From the NCBI RefSeq assembly GCF_958298935.1, contig NC_084922.1, forward strand, positions 15,130,501 to 15,194,500: DNA of 64,000 bases, in the 5' to 3' direction. The notes under the pieces are model-generated. The model was not told where the DNA came from. It worked only from the letters and a program-made list of their open reading frames with translations, and made no database searches. This DNA comes from Phragmites australis (taxonomy: Eukaryota; Streptophyta; Magnoliopsida; Poales; Poaceae). Below, one piece after another: positions 24,601-38,109 of this stretch. The first letter of the stretch is position 1. Each line of letters begins with the position of its first letter. The position numbers were made by a program, and so were the translations under genes.

Positions 24601-24713
24601 TGAACCCTTTTATAGATGCACTACCATAAATTAATTATGCTAATATTACTGTTAAGCCTTACGTACGATGTTTATTGTAATGTTTAACCCTAATCCAATG
24701 ATTTAAGATATAA

Positions 24714-24870
24714 TCTTTTCAAACGTAGGCTTTTCAGAACTAGTATTTTCAGAAGTAACTTTTTCAAGTGTAGCCGTTTCAAAAGGAGGATTTTCAGACA
24801 TAAGCTTTTCAGATGTAGACTTTTCAAAAGTAGCCTTTTCAAATATAGCCTTTTTAGAAGTAGCCATGAA
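24714..24870. repeat. 15-bp minisatellite, about ten units
   Basis: The repeated unit is close to ttttcaaaagtagcc, with cttttcag variants. Because the period is a multiple of three, the minus strand shows a 5-residue Leu/Lys repeat. It lies in the gap between two divergent genes of the decayed element and could sit in their shared promoter. I see no reason to think it is translated. Confidence 0.75.
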
Positions 24871-24969
24871 CTCAATCCATGAACCAGCACTGTTTTTTTA
24901 TATAAATAATAGCACAGGAGGCAACTTGTCCAAACAAATCAAAGCCTTCTCCTGCTACCAATATAGACT

Positions 24970-25547
24970 ATGATCCTCGCCCAAAGAAGTCAGTACCAGA
25001 TCTTTTGTCTGCTGGGGTCGAAGTTCTGATGTGCTAGTGCAGAGACCTATGTAGGGTTAGGAAGTCCAACTACTTCTCAAACACCTACGACAGGAAGTTC
25101 TTCATGTGCTCCAACTACGAGTATGACCCACCGGAAGATAACATTTATGGTGGCTACCGCAGCTAGGTACTCACATATTGCAAAACTAAAACACAACTAT
25201 CTATCGTTTACCACTTACGAATTTTCCTTCTTTGCCAGTCTCGGCCATCACTATGCAACTTTATACAATGGATCAATACTGAGCAGAGTCAACCAAATGT
25301 GTTCCTCCTGCACACCCAACACCAGGCGACATAGAGACGATTCCATGAAATGGAAGCTAACGAGAGGAGAGAAGCGACCTGCAAACGCTTACAGAAGGAA
25401 GAGCAAAAGAGGAGAGAGGAGTAGAACTGCCTCAAAGCGGAGGCGCATAAGGCAGATATGGAACAAAAGTGCAAGAGGGCACGTCAGGCTTGTGAAGCTG
25501 GACCTAAGATAGCGAAGAAAGGAAAGTACACATATTGCACTCAGTAG
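24970..25547 (+). pseudogene. Cys-rich finger plus Lys/Glu coil gene, copy A
   Basis: Exon 1 (about 24970-25170) reads GVEVLMC, stop, C..LCR and then KFFMCSNYEYDPPEDN, a C.C...C / FF.C.NY finger. Exon 2 starts after the acceptor tttgccag at 25239 (SRPSLCNFIQWINTEQ), continues as a highly charged coil (ERREATCKRLQKEEQKRREE) and ends GPKIAKKGKYTYCTQ before TAG at 25545-25547. Three in-frame stops show decay. The same two exons, junction phase and C-terminal KGKY..CTQ occur in the 49970-62007 element (copy B, 50924-51480, minus). I do not know a named family for this protein. Confidence 0.6.
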
Positions 25548-26085
25548 AGTGTCAGTAGTAATCGGCTTGTTTCAATTCCCTAAGACATGTAGGTTTAGAA
25601 TTGGTACATGTCTAGGTTATTTTTAGAATTATATCGTAATACCAATGCCGTTGTTACTTTATGTATGTGGTTTCTTTGAATTTTCTAATACATGTTAAGT
25701 TGTCATCGGTACATGTCTATGATGAAATAAAAAATATACCGAACATGCTACTATCGTTGTTAGAGTTGGTGTGTGGCTTGTGGTACTTCATGTAATTTAA
25801 CATTTTAATATTATAAACGGTATTGTCTAGTGCCAATATGCGGCTAACCCTATCATATGATGTACGTTGAATTTTACTTTGCCTATGCTCATTAAATATA
25901 TAATTCTTTCTAAATTAAAAAGCCACTAAAAAATAAAGAAAATTTATCTATCAACACGTCGGTTGCCAACAGGTCTGTCAGCTTTCCAAATATTGATAGC
26001 CCTACCGGCTATCACCTAGGCCAACAGACATCTCGGTGTCTATGGGGGTGGGGAGGGGGTTATCGGCAGACATGCCTTTTCACCT

Positions 26086-26567
26086 CACATGGTGCGTTTT
26101 TGTTCGGCACTGAATGTTTCATGCTGCTACAGCTACGGTAGTCGGTAGCAGAACAATTCCATTTAAGTTGGAGATGCAACAATATATCACATTCAGATTG
26201 AAGCACAACGGTGAAGCAAGAGGTACAATTAAGAGGGAGGGAAAGGCACAAATACAATTGTGTTCATCTCCGATGTATCACAAATACCAGAACGTAAAAA
26301 GTAAAAAAAGCAAATACTAGAATGTAAGAAATGCATCCAGCAGTGGTTCATGGAGATACACAACAATGCAGTATCAGGATATTATTGGTATAGATGTAGC
26401 GGCTATGCGAGGAAACAAAAACTGGCAACTGTCAAAAGGTCAATTCACAGTACCGTCAACAAAACAAAATGGCAATCAGGGGCTTTTTGGTTCCACAGAT
26501 CCAAAATTATTACGGAAGTTTGGGATTTGTTGAGCCAGTAGTTTGGATGTAAAGAGACAACCAGAAA
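26086..26567. other. 3' flank of the dihydrolipoyl dehydrogenase gene
   Basis: AT-rich sequence that should include the 3' untranslated region of the minus-strand gene. No other feature is seen. Confidence 0.4.
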
Positions 26568-30602
<4,035 letters not shown>

Positions 30603-30668
30603 TTAGGTAGTTTAACCTGCCTATATTGTAATGGGCCTTAGGTAGCTTAACCTACCAATATTGTAATG

Positions 30669-31211
30669 TTAGCCGCTATGGCTGACTTGACTATCATCAC
30701 TTTATTTTTTTATTTCTACTAGAAAAATATGGACTAGTTGCCAACTTTTTGTGAAGATATTTCGTGCCTATTTGCAATATGCATGAGGCCTTCTGGCTGG
30801 TAGTGTACTTTTCATTGTCTCTTGGGTCGTGCAGGTACGTACGTTTGTGCAAAGAGAGACGAGAGTGAAGTTTCTGACTCGCACTGCACACCCAATCCAG
30901 TCGAGGATATGCCGCTGCTCTTTGTACACCACTGAGACCCTAGAGGCGGCACTGCCCTCGCATGTCAGATCGCACTTGTCCCTGCCAACCATGCAAAACC
31001 AAAAACTTCTCATTATATTCTATCATGTCTTACAGCAAATTGTTTGGGTTTGGATGCTCACAACTTTGTCATGCTGAAACTCCAGCAAGCATAATGTCTC
31101 CTTTGAAATCTATGTCTGGTACACATGGCAGATCGACCATTAATATCATCTAGTCCTCAGCATAGCATGATTAGCAGCAAATGCAGATCATTTCTTAAGT
31201 ACCCTGTCTTA
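30669..31211. other. Intergenic spacer
   Basis: No gene or repeat boundary is recognised. Short open frames on both strands have no motif. Confidence 0.35.
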
Positions 31212-31808
31212 GACCATCTCTAACAACTATTCTAAAATTTCATACTCTAAAACATTATTACAGCATCCTCTATCGCTATTACAGCATCTCTCATTTCATC
31301 CATCTCCAACAGAAACTTTATATCTTATCCATTATCTTCTCTCTCCTATATTAAATGGTTTTTTCTCCAACCGATATAACCGCCAAAGCAACATCTTTTT
31401 TTACATGTTCTCATTGCAACGGCTATTGAATAGCACGGTAAAAGTTGGTGGGACGTGTATTAATTTTATTTATTTAGAAAAAAATATTTTTTTTCCGAAA
31501 GGACTGTCGCACTACAAATTTGTTCAATCGTTTAATTCGGAGGGACCAATTTTGTTGGCATGAATTTTTTTAGTACAATTTTTTCCTGACAACTGCAACT
31601 AAGCAATCACAAATGATTGCTTCCAACGTACGAAATGGACGGTGCTACCGCTGCAATTTTGCTTGTAGACGAAGGTCACTTGTCTTGCAACGGAAGCCTC
31701 ACGACCAGTGGCTTCCAAAGGAAGGAAGTGTGATGGCTTCCATCACAAGGCTCAGCATCTCACTATATATATGAGGCTGGGGTACTCACATATATGCAAG
31801 GCAGCTAA

Positions 31809-32398
31809 ATGGATCCTCGTTTAGCCTGGAAGCAGTGCTTGAGAGAGCTGTGTTTCTCCTCCAATGACTCTTCCGATGAGGAAGATGATATGTTCTTATA
31901 GACTCTGAGCGTCTAGCAAATGTACAATACTCCATTAATGGGTACCATTACACCATGGGTTACTATCTTGCAGACGACATCTATCTGGAATGGGCCACAT
32001 TCGTGAAGCCCATACAATCTCCAGTTGGGAGGAAACGGCAACACTTCGTGCTTCAGCAGGCGGCAACACGGAAGGATGTGGAGCGTGCCTTCAGAGTACT
32101 GCAGTCCCGATTTCCCATAGTCCCGGGGGCAATGAGGTTATGGGATCAGGAAACCCTTAACAACATCATGACCGTCTATATTATCATGCACAACATGATA
32201 ATCGAAGATGAGAGACTGGATGAGGAAGTCGAACACGTGTACGAGGGTGTTGGTGAGGATGTGCAGTCGTCACACGACCTAACCCCCCCATTGCTAGCAT
32301 TCAGCCAACAGTACGGTGCTATAAGAAGTAGGCAGGGTCATCAGCACCTCCGTGATGACCTTGTTGAACACCTTTGGCAGATCCACGGAAGAGAGTAA
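31809..32398 (+). pseudogene. Harbinger transposase with central deletion
   Basis: An N-terminal piece starts at the ATG at 31809 (MDPRLAWKQCLRELCFSS, then an acidic stretch) and stops at 31899-31901. The C-terminal piece, open from 31955, reads GYYLADDIYLEWATFVKPI, PVGRKRQHF..QQAATRKDVERAFRVLQSRF, and then IIMHNMIIEDE, ending at TAA. These match the two ends of PIF/Harbinger (HARBI1-like) transposases. The central part, including most of the catalytic DDE core, is missing, with the junction near 31900-31930. The protein would be inactive. Confidence 0.8.
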
Positions 32399-32828
32399 TA
32401 TCAATCTCTTCGAGTTCTATGTTAATATGTTTAGTTCTATGTTAATATATTTAGCACTATGTCCTATGCAAGTGCGTATTATGTGTAGTATGTCCTATGT
32501 TAGTGCGTATTGGAGTATAATATTGTAGTAAGCTCAATTTTTATCATGTAAACATGTTGGCAAATGGAAAAAAAAATGCTCAGGCCGAGCTACACCTTTG
32601 CTGAAAATTTATCCCCGTAAGGACAATGAGGGCTCAACAACCCAAATTGTCAAAGCAACGTTCAACATAACATAATACAGTTGTAGTTGTCCAGCGAATG
32701 AAGGTCCATACAGGTTTCGCTTAACCAAATTCACAATCAAGATCACAAATTAGACGGATGGCCCAGAAGTGGCACGCCTAGCTGCAATAATGCTCTACTT
32801 GAGGCTTTTGTAGTATGCCTTCTGATCC

Positions 32829-33800
32829 TCATCCATTTGGGAAAGATCCATGTTCATTATGAGCATCTCCTCCTTTACCTTTTTCCATTTGCATACGCTC
32901 CTCATCAAGCCTGAGCCTCTGACGCTCCACATTCATCATCTCAGCGAACCTCTCTGCCCTATCCTTCTCAATCCTTTCTTTCAACGAGAATAGGTGGTCA
33001 AATATCTCCTTCATGAAGGCAGAAGCTGAGTTCGATGAAGAAGAACCACGGGCAATCTCCTTCGAGCGAGTGCGGCCAGGTGGTCGTTTAGGACGTGGAC
33101 TGGCAATGAAAGCAGGGGCATCCCCAGCTTCTGCTCCAGGAGAAGACTCAACGTGCTGCGTCGAGGCGGGGCTGCCGGCGGTGGAGGTCTTCTACTTCTT
33201 GCACGAGGACTCCGATTGCCACTTGGGATGATGATGCAACTCCCTCCAACAAGGCAGCAACGTGAACTCTTTGTGCTCTATGGCCTGGAACATCTTGCAT
33301 GCCTCCACGATCTGCCACCAGTAACCATTTTCATCATGACAATATCATAAAACAACAACACTTATAAATCAGTTCGAAAAAACAACAACATGTATAAATC
33401 AGTTCTACACCACACCGTCTCGCTCTCGGTCGTCCCACTCCTCCTAGAATACAGGGCCCTAGCATAGTGGCTGCAAAACTTCTGCACCATACCGTTGATG
33501 AACGTCTACCTCCCCTGCAGTGACTTCTTATTGCGGGTAGAAGGGAGGTCTTTGTTGTCATGGAAGTATGTCTCGATCCTTTGCCAGAAAGCCCCTAAAC
33601 TCTGGTTGCTCCCCACCACGAGATCCATGCTCACATTTAGCCATGAGGACACAAGTAGTAGGTCCTCCTTCATGGTGTAACTTTGTCTACGGCCACCGCC
33701 AGCCGCTATCTCTCCCGGTGCCTCTTGGGATTGCACCTCTACCAAAGGAGGTTGTGTGCCGATGATGCCTTCTTGGGTGTGTGGCACAACATCGTCCAAG
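32829..33800 (-). pseudogene. Harbinger Myb/SANT-like partner protein (ORF1)
   Basis: Minus-strand blocks in order are GTQPPLVEVQSQEAP, YTMKEDLLLVSSWLNVSMD and VVGSNQSLGAFWQRI..YFHDNKD (trihelix/Myb-like DNA-binding domain). A C-terminal coiled coil follows (MKEIFDHLFSLKERIEKDRAER, MNVERQRLRLDEERM). This is the usual Harbinger accessory protein that works with the transposase at the element ends. Frame changes occur between the Myb block (ends near 33506) and the coil (33014-32829). An upstream exon-like frame at 33957-33739 joins it. Confidence 0.75.
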
Positions 33801-34130
33801 GGATGCCATTGTCGTCACCACGAAGGAAGTCAGCGTACTCCATAGAGTCCCTGCACACTAGCAAATAAGCATTGAAATACAACAAGTATTGATTAACTTG
33901 AACATGCTTTCCTTCCTGTGAATAAGAAAGTCTTCCACCAAGTGTCATATCCAACATTCTTGAATAAACATAGACAGTTCACACTTTTTCATAACATAAA
34001 TAGGAGACACTCGATAACTTAAATCACATTACGCTAAACGTCATAAGGGGAGTACCGGAGGTCATGACCAACAACAAGAGGTTACGTCGACTCGATAAAT
34101 CCCGAACAACTAAGTAATAACCCTACCCGA

Positions 34131-34526
34131 CTACAACCTCCATGAACGACCCGATTCAATGGATATGACATCATCTGAATCAGCACACAATAGGGTATCC
34201 GAGCTCCAGTCAGCGGGAAGGACGTCGTCGTCGTCAATGTCCTTTGATCCTGACGCTTCCTCATCCACTGCCACGCTTCTATTGTCGGCATCGCCAACAT
34301 GGTTAGGCACGCCACTGCCGCTCAGAGCATCTTCAACTTGGAACACGAGCTTCTCCAACTCTACCGTAATGGTGTCGACCTCCAGAAGTGCTCTGTTGAG
34401 TTCCACGGCAGCAGGGGTGCTGTCCGTACTCAAGTTGTCGTTGGCTACCTTCTTCAACACCGCAGCCGCCTCCTGCAAATGGTCCTGCATCATCGACACA
34501 AGAGCGTCAAGCGCTGCGGCATCCAT
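34131..34526 (-). CDS. Unrecognised 131-aa acidic ORF within the Harbinger element
   Basis: The open frame starts MDAAALDALVSMMQDHLQEA, has a helical first half and a Ser/Asp-rich second half (GSKDIDDDDVLPADW), and ends at a stop at 34131. It is upstream of and on the same strand as the Myb-like partner and could be its first exon or a separate small gene. I do not recognise a family. Confidence 0.3.
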   Translation of the reverse strand: MDAAALDALVSMMQDHLQEAAAVLKKVANDNLSTDSTPAAVELNRALLEVDTITVELEKLVFQVEDALSGSGVPNHVGDADNRSVAVDEEASGSKDIDDDDVLPADWSSDTLLCADSDDVISIESGRSWRL

Positions 34527-35612
34527 CTACAAGCACGGAAAAGGCGCTTCGACGATCTCAAACTATGCCAATGAACGTATATACTAAAACTAGGTGCTGA
34601 CAAGTATATGCATGATCATAGTTTTCAAAATCAGGGGTAATAGAGTCTACCAATATGGCAACAACTACAGACAGTGAAGCAAATATCAACTTCAGACATG
34701 AGCAAATATTTTTGAACATGAGAAATACATTTCCGATTACGTAATAGTCAGTTTAGACTTCAGAATGCATAAGCTACAAATTCAGACAGTGAAGGCAATG
34801 CAAGAGAGCGAATTTGCTTAATTATTGAACAACACCTAACAGGTAGGAGCTTCATGCATTCTCTATGAACTTTGAATAGTCTAAAATTAATTTGCAGCTA
34901 TGAATGACATTGTGTTCTTCTGGATTGCTGATTGCCATGACACTAGGCACATCAATTTGCATACTAGGTTTTCATATTTGAGCAGCAGCCAGGGTACAAA
35001 AGTACATAGTAGGGCCTAAGATCACGATGCAAATCTCAACAAAATAATATTTTCTCCACACAAGAGGAGACAACTATACACAAGCATACACGAGCTTCAA
35101 ACTAGATAATCATTTTAAGCAAGATTCATGCTTCTTGCTGAAGGCAAGGCAATGTGAGTCGGAAAATTGGCAAAGAAGGTACACAGCAAAGATTCCAAGC
35201 AACATGAATCTTTGAACCTCTAATGGTCAAACAATCCTCTCCATTTTCACCCAAACCCTGTCTAATTCACAGGAGGGTATCAAAACAATTGATCGATGCA
35301 ATTGATTCACACCAATAACCGGGTTGCAAACAATCCTCTTCGATTTCACCCTTCAATGTCTACTTTACAGGAGGGGATCAATTGCTTCGGCTATTGCAGA
35401 ACGATGCCATCTCCTGCTAAACCAGGCACCACAGGTATCAATTCCTCAAATAAATTCGCCCAGCTATGCACATACAACGGGAATAGCAACATACAAAATC
35501 AGCAAAACCCCAAGAAGGAGGAGCAGTGGAGTGAGGCAAGACGAAGAAGAAGAAGAAGCACCCCCGATTCACTGAGGGTGAAGGAGACAGAAGAATAGCT
35601 CCTCCCCTTGCC

Positions 35613-35638
35613 TCTCTCTCTCTCTCTCTCTCTCTCTC
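35613..35638. repeat. (CT)n microsatellite
   Basis: About 13 uninterrupted ct units lie within a GC-rich segment of the Harbinger element. Confidence 0.9.
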
Positions 35639-36269
35639 CCATCTTCCCTCCGGCGGCGACCAACCAGAGATCTGGCCGGCCACCTCGCAAACAAATCGAT
35701 ATGTGAACCCAGGACTTACCAAAGGCTTGGGGACGACCACGGACCTACTACTGCGGCCGAGCACACCGACGAGGGGGGGAACCTGGGAGTGCAGTCGCCG
35801 GATCTGCGATGGCCCAGTCGTCAGCCGCGGGGGATGATGTGTCGCCTGCCTGGTCACTGGATGTTGCTCGCTTCCGCCAGCCACCGAGGCCGCCTGCCTC
35901 GCCTTTGCACGCGCCCGCCAGCTCCCCTTCCACCGGTCCGCGGGAGCCCTGACCTGTTTGGTAGTCCTATCATGAATAGGGAAGCAAACATCGCATCCCT
36001 CCGCAAAAATGTTGTCGCCGAACCCCTCCTCTCAACCCTGTTCAACTCGATACGGACTCCGCTGGAGACCGCATCCGGCCTCACGCCGAGCGGCATCCGA
36101 CGTGGATGCGGGTCATGGGCTGGATACGGTCTCTGCTGGAGTTTCCCTTACAGCTCTTATCTAACAGCAACATCCGTATACATGGATCAGCATTTTCCTC
36201 CAAAAATCTGAGACCATTGACCCAGAACAAAAGAATACAATGTAACAAGTATTGTAACAAAATCAAGCG

Positions 36270-36397
36270 GATGGGCAAGTAGCCTGATGGCAAAACCTCT
36301 AAGATGAGAGTGAGTTGATGGAGGTTCGAGCCCCCGTCCCGTACACCCCCATTGAGGCGTCTAACAAACGCCGGGTAAAAGGGGCCCTGGTCTAAAA
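36270..36397 (+). mobile_element. SINE with 14-bp target-site duplication
   Basis: A 128-bp sequence is flanked by the perfect 14-bp duplication aacaaaatcaagcg (36256-36269 and 36398-36411). It carries an RNA polymerase III A box (tagcctgatggc, 36280-36291) and B box (ggttcgagccc, 36323-36333), about 30 bp apart, as in tRNA-derived SINEs. It ends in a short A-rich tract before the TSD. The body resembles grass Au-like SINEs from memory, but I have not aligned it. Confidence 0.85.
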
Positions 36398-36512
36398 AAC
36401 AAAATCAAGCGATCAAACATCAAAATCGTAGTAAATGTAGTGTACAACAGCGACACGACTAACCCTATCACTTCCCTACCTGCTCTCCTACTTGCAGATG
36501 TTGGTTCAGAGG

Positions 36513-37178
36513 CTATTCACAGCATACCGCTTGATTTTCCCTCTTGAACTTCTCCCACAGGCACATCATAAGCCTGGGGCTCTGATAGTGGGCGAGGACA
36601 TAGTCAGCATCGCATCCTCCATTGTAGAAGCGATCATCGGTAGGGATGACAGGTTTACTTGTTTGCTCGATTAACTACGGGTAAATATCTTAATATGGTT
36701 GAATTTGTTCCTTATTTATTACTGTCCGTGGATATATTCGTGGACGCAAATCGTTACCCGATAGGTATACAATTACAAGTATAGATGAGACATGCCCATA
36801 CCCGTAAAATCCGATTACCCATCAAGAGTTCGTTCGTGATGGCCTCGGACTACAAACTTAGCAATGTCACGTGAGATTATGTATCCGGGACCATGAGCCC
36901 ATGGTGGATTCACGTCGAAAGGCCATTCCAGTGTTTCTCATGAGTGAGAAAAAGCAGCCAAAATAATTGAATCTTGGTGCAGTATGATTGGAGCTAACAA
37001 TACCTTTGGACTGATGAACCATTTGCTTTCCTTATCTCTGTGGTGAAGACTGGAAAGATATAAGACCGTACAGAAGGCCACAGGAGTTGCACTTCTTCAG
37101 GTTTGAGATCACTTCATTGATCCTAACAAAAGCATCATCATCTGTTTTCATGATGTACTTTGTAGGAACAATTTTGGT
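36513..37178 (-). pseudogene. Beta-1,3-galactosyltransferase 3' end, broken
   Basis: Plant GALT-type enzymes of CAZy family GT31 add galactose to arabinogalactan proteins in the Golgi. Three minus-strand pieces are readable: 37178-37004 ([14 protein letters not shown], with the DDD metal motif, [14 protein letters not shown], then KWFISPK), about 36928-36826 ([24 protein letters not shown]) and about 36640-36513 (DDRFYN, CDADYVLAHYQSPRLMMCLWE, C-terminal VCCE and TAG). Two bases are lost near 37035 after SSPQR. The acceptor before EWPF reads tg instead of ag. The segment 36643-36826 replaces about 30 residues between RGHHERTLD and DDRFYN. No upstream exons are visible, so the gene is truncated at its 5' side. 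Confidence 0.8.
36643..36826. mobile_element. Probable MITE insertion in the galactosyltransferase remnant
   Basis: This 184-bp segment contains several copies of an acgggta/tacccgt motif in both orientations and interrupts the galactosyltransferase coding sequence. The boundaries are set by the loss of coding similarity on each side, and no clean TSD was found. Confidence 0.35.
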
Positions 37179-38109
37179 CTGCGAAGTTGCAATAGCAAAA
37201 TATATGGTTATTTTTGCGGGGTAACAAAAATATAAGTTTATGTTAATAGGATGTGCATACATTTATTTTAGCTCTGCTCATACGTGGAATTTGTAAAGTT
37301 GCTAAATCTATGCTGCTAAATCTATGCACCATATATAACATAACAAGCAAAATCGTGATAAACTAAGTTCCAACTTTTTCCTCCATCAAGTAACAAGGAA
37401 ACAATACCCTGTGCCTCAACTTCCACAGTTTCAAATTTTGTGAAAATGTGTAATTACACAACAGACGGTGAAGCTTACAAGTTGGAACTCAATTATTCCA
37501 TCTAATTATTGCATAAATTACATAGTTATGCTGCAATTATAGTAGAAAGTAAAAACAACAAAATCTGCAAAGATCTATCTTCTATACTTCAAGGAAATCT
37601 CTTAGCATCAAAACATGAACAGTTCCAGTCCTGCCTGTCAGTAATAAAAGAAGTATCGGGAATTCAAGGGGCTGGATATTTAATACTATAGTGTAACTGT
37701 AGTTAGTGCACTGCCTTGGAAAAATGCTCCACCATTGCAATTTGTTAAGTGCTTTCTAACAGTACTTCTTTTAAAGGTTAATGTATGATATGGACGAGCC
37801 AATGAATCTATTAAACAAGAGGGTTTGGACACAGGATACAATCCACCACTAGTTTTAACAGACTGCTGAATCTGATTGCACATGCTAGCATGCCCTTGAA
37901 GTTTTAGGATGAAGCATTCCAAACAGCTTGTTTTTTTATTAATAGATTACCTAGCAAAACAATTCAGCTCACCACTCCTGTGGAAAAGCTTTTTGGTACA
38001 AAACCCTCCTACAATTTTCTCAAAATCTTTAGGTGTGCTTGCTGGCCTAACTTGAGACCTTACAACCGCCACAAACTTCAATTCAGAGTGTTTTCTTAGG
38101 ATATAGTAG
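37179..38109. other. Non-coding spacer between galactosyltransferase remnant and copia element
   Basis: No further galactosyltransferase exon is found on the minus strand. One minus-strand frame (38141-37947, LRKHSELKFVAVVRSQVRP) has ordinary-looking composition but no family I recognise. Confidence 0.35.

Larger units (their letters stand above)
18740..26085 (+). mobile_element. Decayed Mutator-like element related to the 50-62 kb element
   Basis: The motif acctgttggtactccgcgtgttgat at about 18778-18802 matches, in inverted orientation, acctgttggcaaccgacgtgttgat at about 25950-25975. These are taken as inner parts of terminal inverted repeats. Between them lie plus-strand exon-like blocks at 18940-19620, a non-coding insertion at about 20030-23800, a minus-strand GRF-like finger gene (24050-24600) and a plus-strand finger-plus-coil gene (about 24970-25547). 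The last is homologous to a gene in the 49970-62007 Mutator-like element. No transposase is left. The outer limits and TSD could not be fixed by eye, so the coordinates are approximate. Confidence 0.45.
31212..36147. mobile_element. PIF/Harbinger-like DNA transposon, about 4.9 kb
   Basis: The segment holds the two proteins that mark this superfamily, a DDE-4-type transposase on + (31809-32398) and a Myb/SANT-like partner on - (about 32829-33800), arranged convergently. The proposed ends are gaccatctctaacaa on the left and ctctgctggagtttccc on the right, with tta on each side (31209-31211 and 36148-36150). The inverted repeat is weak and a 3-bp TSD carries little information, so the right border could be closer. 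The internal deletion in the transposase makes the copy non-autonomous. A GC-rich segment near 35400-36000 resembles a leader with a CT microsatellite. Confidence 0.6.

Noticed and set aside
24690..24890. 66-residue Leu/Lys repeat protein on -
   Set aside because: It is explained by a 15-bp DNA minisatellite whose period keeps one frame open.
35438..35884. 148-codon minus-strand frame with an Arg/Glu repeat
   Set aside because: The repeat comes from a CT microsatellite in a GC-rich segment, and the rest has no recognisable domain.
36280..36333. tRNA gene
   Set aside because: A and B boxes are present, but no cloverleaf or anticodon stem can be drawn, and the sequence is bounded by a 14-bp TSD, so it is a SINE.
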